From Pseudomonadota bacterium (lineage in GTDB: Bacteria > Pseudomonadota > Alphaproteobacteria > Acetobacterales > Acetobacteraceae), in contig JAJYAF010000158.1 in the NCBI GenBank assembly GCA_021779655.1, positions 1 through 5,864 of the forward strand: a stretch of 5,864 bases of DNA. The letters run 5' to 3'. Below, one piece after another: positions 5,125 to 5,864 of the stretch. Under the pieces are notes generated by a model. It had not been told where the DNA came from. It saw only the letters and a list, made by a program, of their open reading frames with translations, and did not search any database. The position numbers were made by a program, and so were the translations under genes. The first letter of the stretch is position 1, and every line of letters starts with the position of its first letter.

Positions 5125-5864
5125 ATGCATGAATTGTTGACCCCGCGGGAGATGGCGCAGGCCGACCGGCTGGCCGGCGACACGCCGGCGCTCATCGCCG
5201 CCGCTGGCCGCGCCGTCGCCCGCGCCATTCGCCGCAGCTATGCGCCCTGCCGCACGGTTGCGCTCATCGGGCCGGGCAATAACGGCGCGGATGGCGCCGC
5301 CGCGGCACGGTATCTCGCCAATGAAGGCTGGCCGGTGCGGTGCAGGCGGCCGGAAGAGACCAGCACCGCCGAAATCGCCCGCGCGGAGCTGGTTATCGAC
5401 GCGCTTTTCGGCGCCGGCCTTTCCCGCGATCTGAGCCCGGAACACGCGGCCCTTTTGCGCGCGGCCCGGCGCATTGTCGCGGTGGATGTGCCAAGCGGCC
5501 TTGATGGGGCGACCGGAACGCCGCGCGGCTACGCGCCGCAAGCCGAACGCACCGTTACCTTCTTCCGGCTGAAACCCGGGCATCTGCTCTATCCGGGGCG
5601 CGGCCTGTGCGGCGAGACGGAACTGGCCGATATCGGCTTTCCCCAAGCGGTGCTGGAAAGCATCGCGCCTCGCACCTTCATCAATGGGCCTTGGGGCTGG
5701 CGCTTCCCGGCGGTGCGGCCGGAAGGCCATAAATACAGCAACGGTGATGTCACGGTGCTCTCCGGGGATCTGCCCGGGGCCTCCCGGCTTGCCTGCATGG
5801 CCGCCAGGCGCTGCGGCGCCGGCATGGTCACGCTTTCGGTTGAAAAAGCCTATATCCCGCCCGA
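5125..5864 (+). CDS. nnr: Bifunctional NAD(P)H-hydrate epimerase / dehydratase, N-terminal part (3' truncated)
   Basis: The frame from ATG 5125 is open to the right edge (246 codons plus two bases). The enzyme repairs hydrated NADH and NADPH: the N-terminal YjeF domain interconverts the R and S hydrates, and the C-terminal ribokinase-like domain dehydrates the S form using ADP or ATP. The start ELLTPREMAQADRLA matches the family opening. The epimerase shows GPGNNGADG (49-57), DALFGAGL (92-99), AVDVPSGLDG (119-128) and TVTFFRLKPGH (143-153). The dehydratase domain opens at HKYSNGDVTVLSG (202-214) and runs through RRCGAGMVTLSV (228-239), where the window cuts it. Two oddities are seen: the linker between GWPVR (68-72) and DALFG is about 19 residues, much shorter than I expect, and the usual LME-x-AG motif reads LIAAAG (23-28). 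No good ribosome-binding site precedes the start. In the antisense direction there is a long open frame, which is only a shadow. Naming is firm; whether the compact epimerase half is active is open. Confidence 0.93.
   Translation, partial: MHELLTPREMAQADRLAGDTPALIAAAGRAVARAIRRSYAPCRTVALIGPGNNGADGAAAARYLANEGWPVRCRRPEETSTAEIARAELVIDALFGAGLSRDLSPEHAALLRAARRIVAVDVPSGLDGATGTPRGYAPQAERTVTFFRLKPGHLLYPGRGLCGETELADIGFPQAVLESIAPRTFINGPWGWRFPAVRPEGHKYSNGDVTVLSGDLPGASRLACMAARRCGAGMVTLSVEKAYIPP

Noticed and set aside
4539..5132. 197-codon plus-strand open frame opposite parA
   Set aside because: The Ser/Ala/Arg-rich translation has no family resemblance, and the opposite strand encodes an intact ATPase with Walker motifs.
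5077..5730. 217-codon minus-strand open frame opposite the Nnr gene
   Set aside because: It is antisense to a gene with clear family motifs; its translation is Arg/Ala/Gly-rich with no recognisable domain, as expected for a shadow frame in G+C-rich DNA.

Overview
The window is G+C-rich DNA, coding almost throughout, with gene types and spacing typical of an alphaproteobacterial chromosome. The Rhodospirillales/Acetobacteraceae are my tentative guess, from the style of the ParA and NAD(P)H-hydrate repair proteins. No tRNA, rRNA, insertion sequence, CRISPR array or phage gene is visible, so this looks like ordinary chromosome with an accessory catabolic flavour.

Layout. Positions 1-1482 (+) hold the C-terminal part of a large thiamine-diphosphate-dependent transketolase / AceE-type 2-oxoacid dehydrogenase E1 protein, whose 5' end lies outside the window. 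After a 188-base gap comes a Rieske non-haem iron oxygenase (1671-2852, +). A fumarylacetoacetate-hydrolase (FAH) family enzyme (2828-3676, -) meets it tail to tail with a 25-bp overlap. A small YciI-family protein (3802-4095, +) is divergent from the FAH gene. A 325-bp stretch without a gene (4096-4420) follows. It holds a strong intrinsic terminator that reads only on the minus strand, and other hairpins. Next is an orphan ParA/ParF-type ATPase (4421-5059, -). Divergent from it, and running off the right edge, is a bifunctional NAD(P)H-hydrate epimerase/dehydratase (5125-5864+, +).

How the genes may work together. The first four genes could all serve carbon-compound catabolism: a 2-oxoacid decarboxylase-like E1, a Rieske oxygenase that hydroxylates or demethylates a ring compound, a hydrolase for acylpyruvate-type cleavage products, and a YciI-like small enzyme. 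Their alternating strands mean they are not one operon, so a shared pathway is only an inference. The right-hand pair (ParA and the Nnr repair enzyme) is housekeeping-like: DNA or cargo positioning and repair of damaged nicotinamide cofactors.

I found no clear new system. The points most worth a second look are the minus-strand terminator about 250 bases beyond parA with a second hairpin stacked against it, the unusually compact epimerase domain of the Nnr protein, and the H-x3-H iron-site spacing in the Rieske oxygenase. The window also has an exact 18-bp tandem duplication in the oxygenase N-terminus and the overlapping convergent gene ends.
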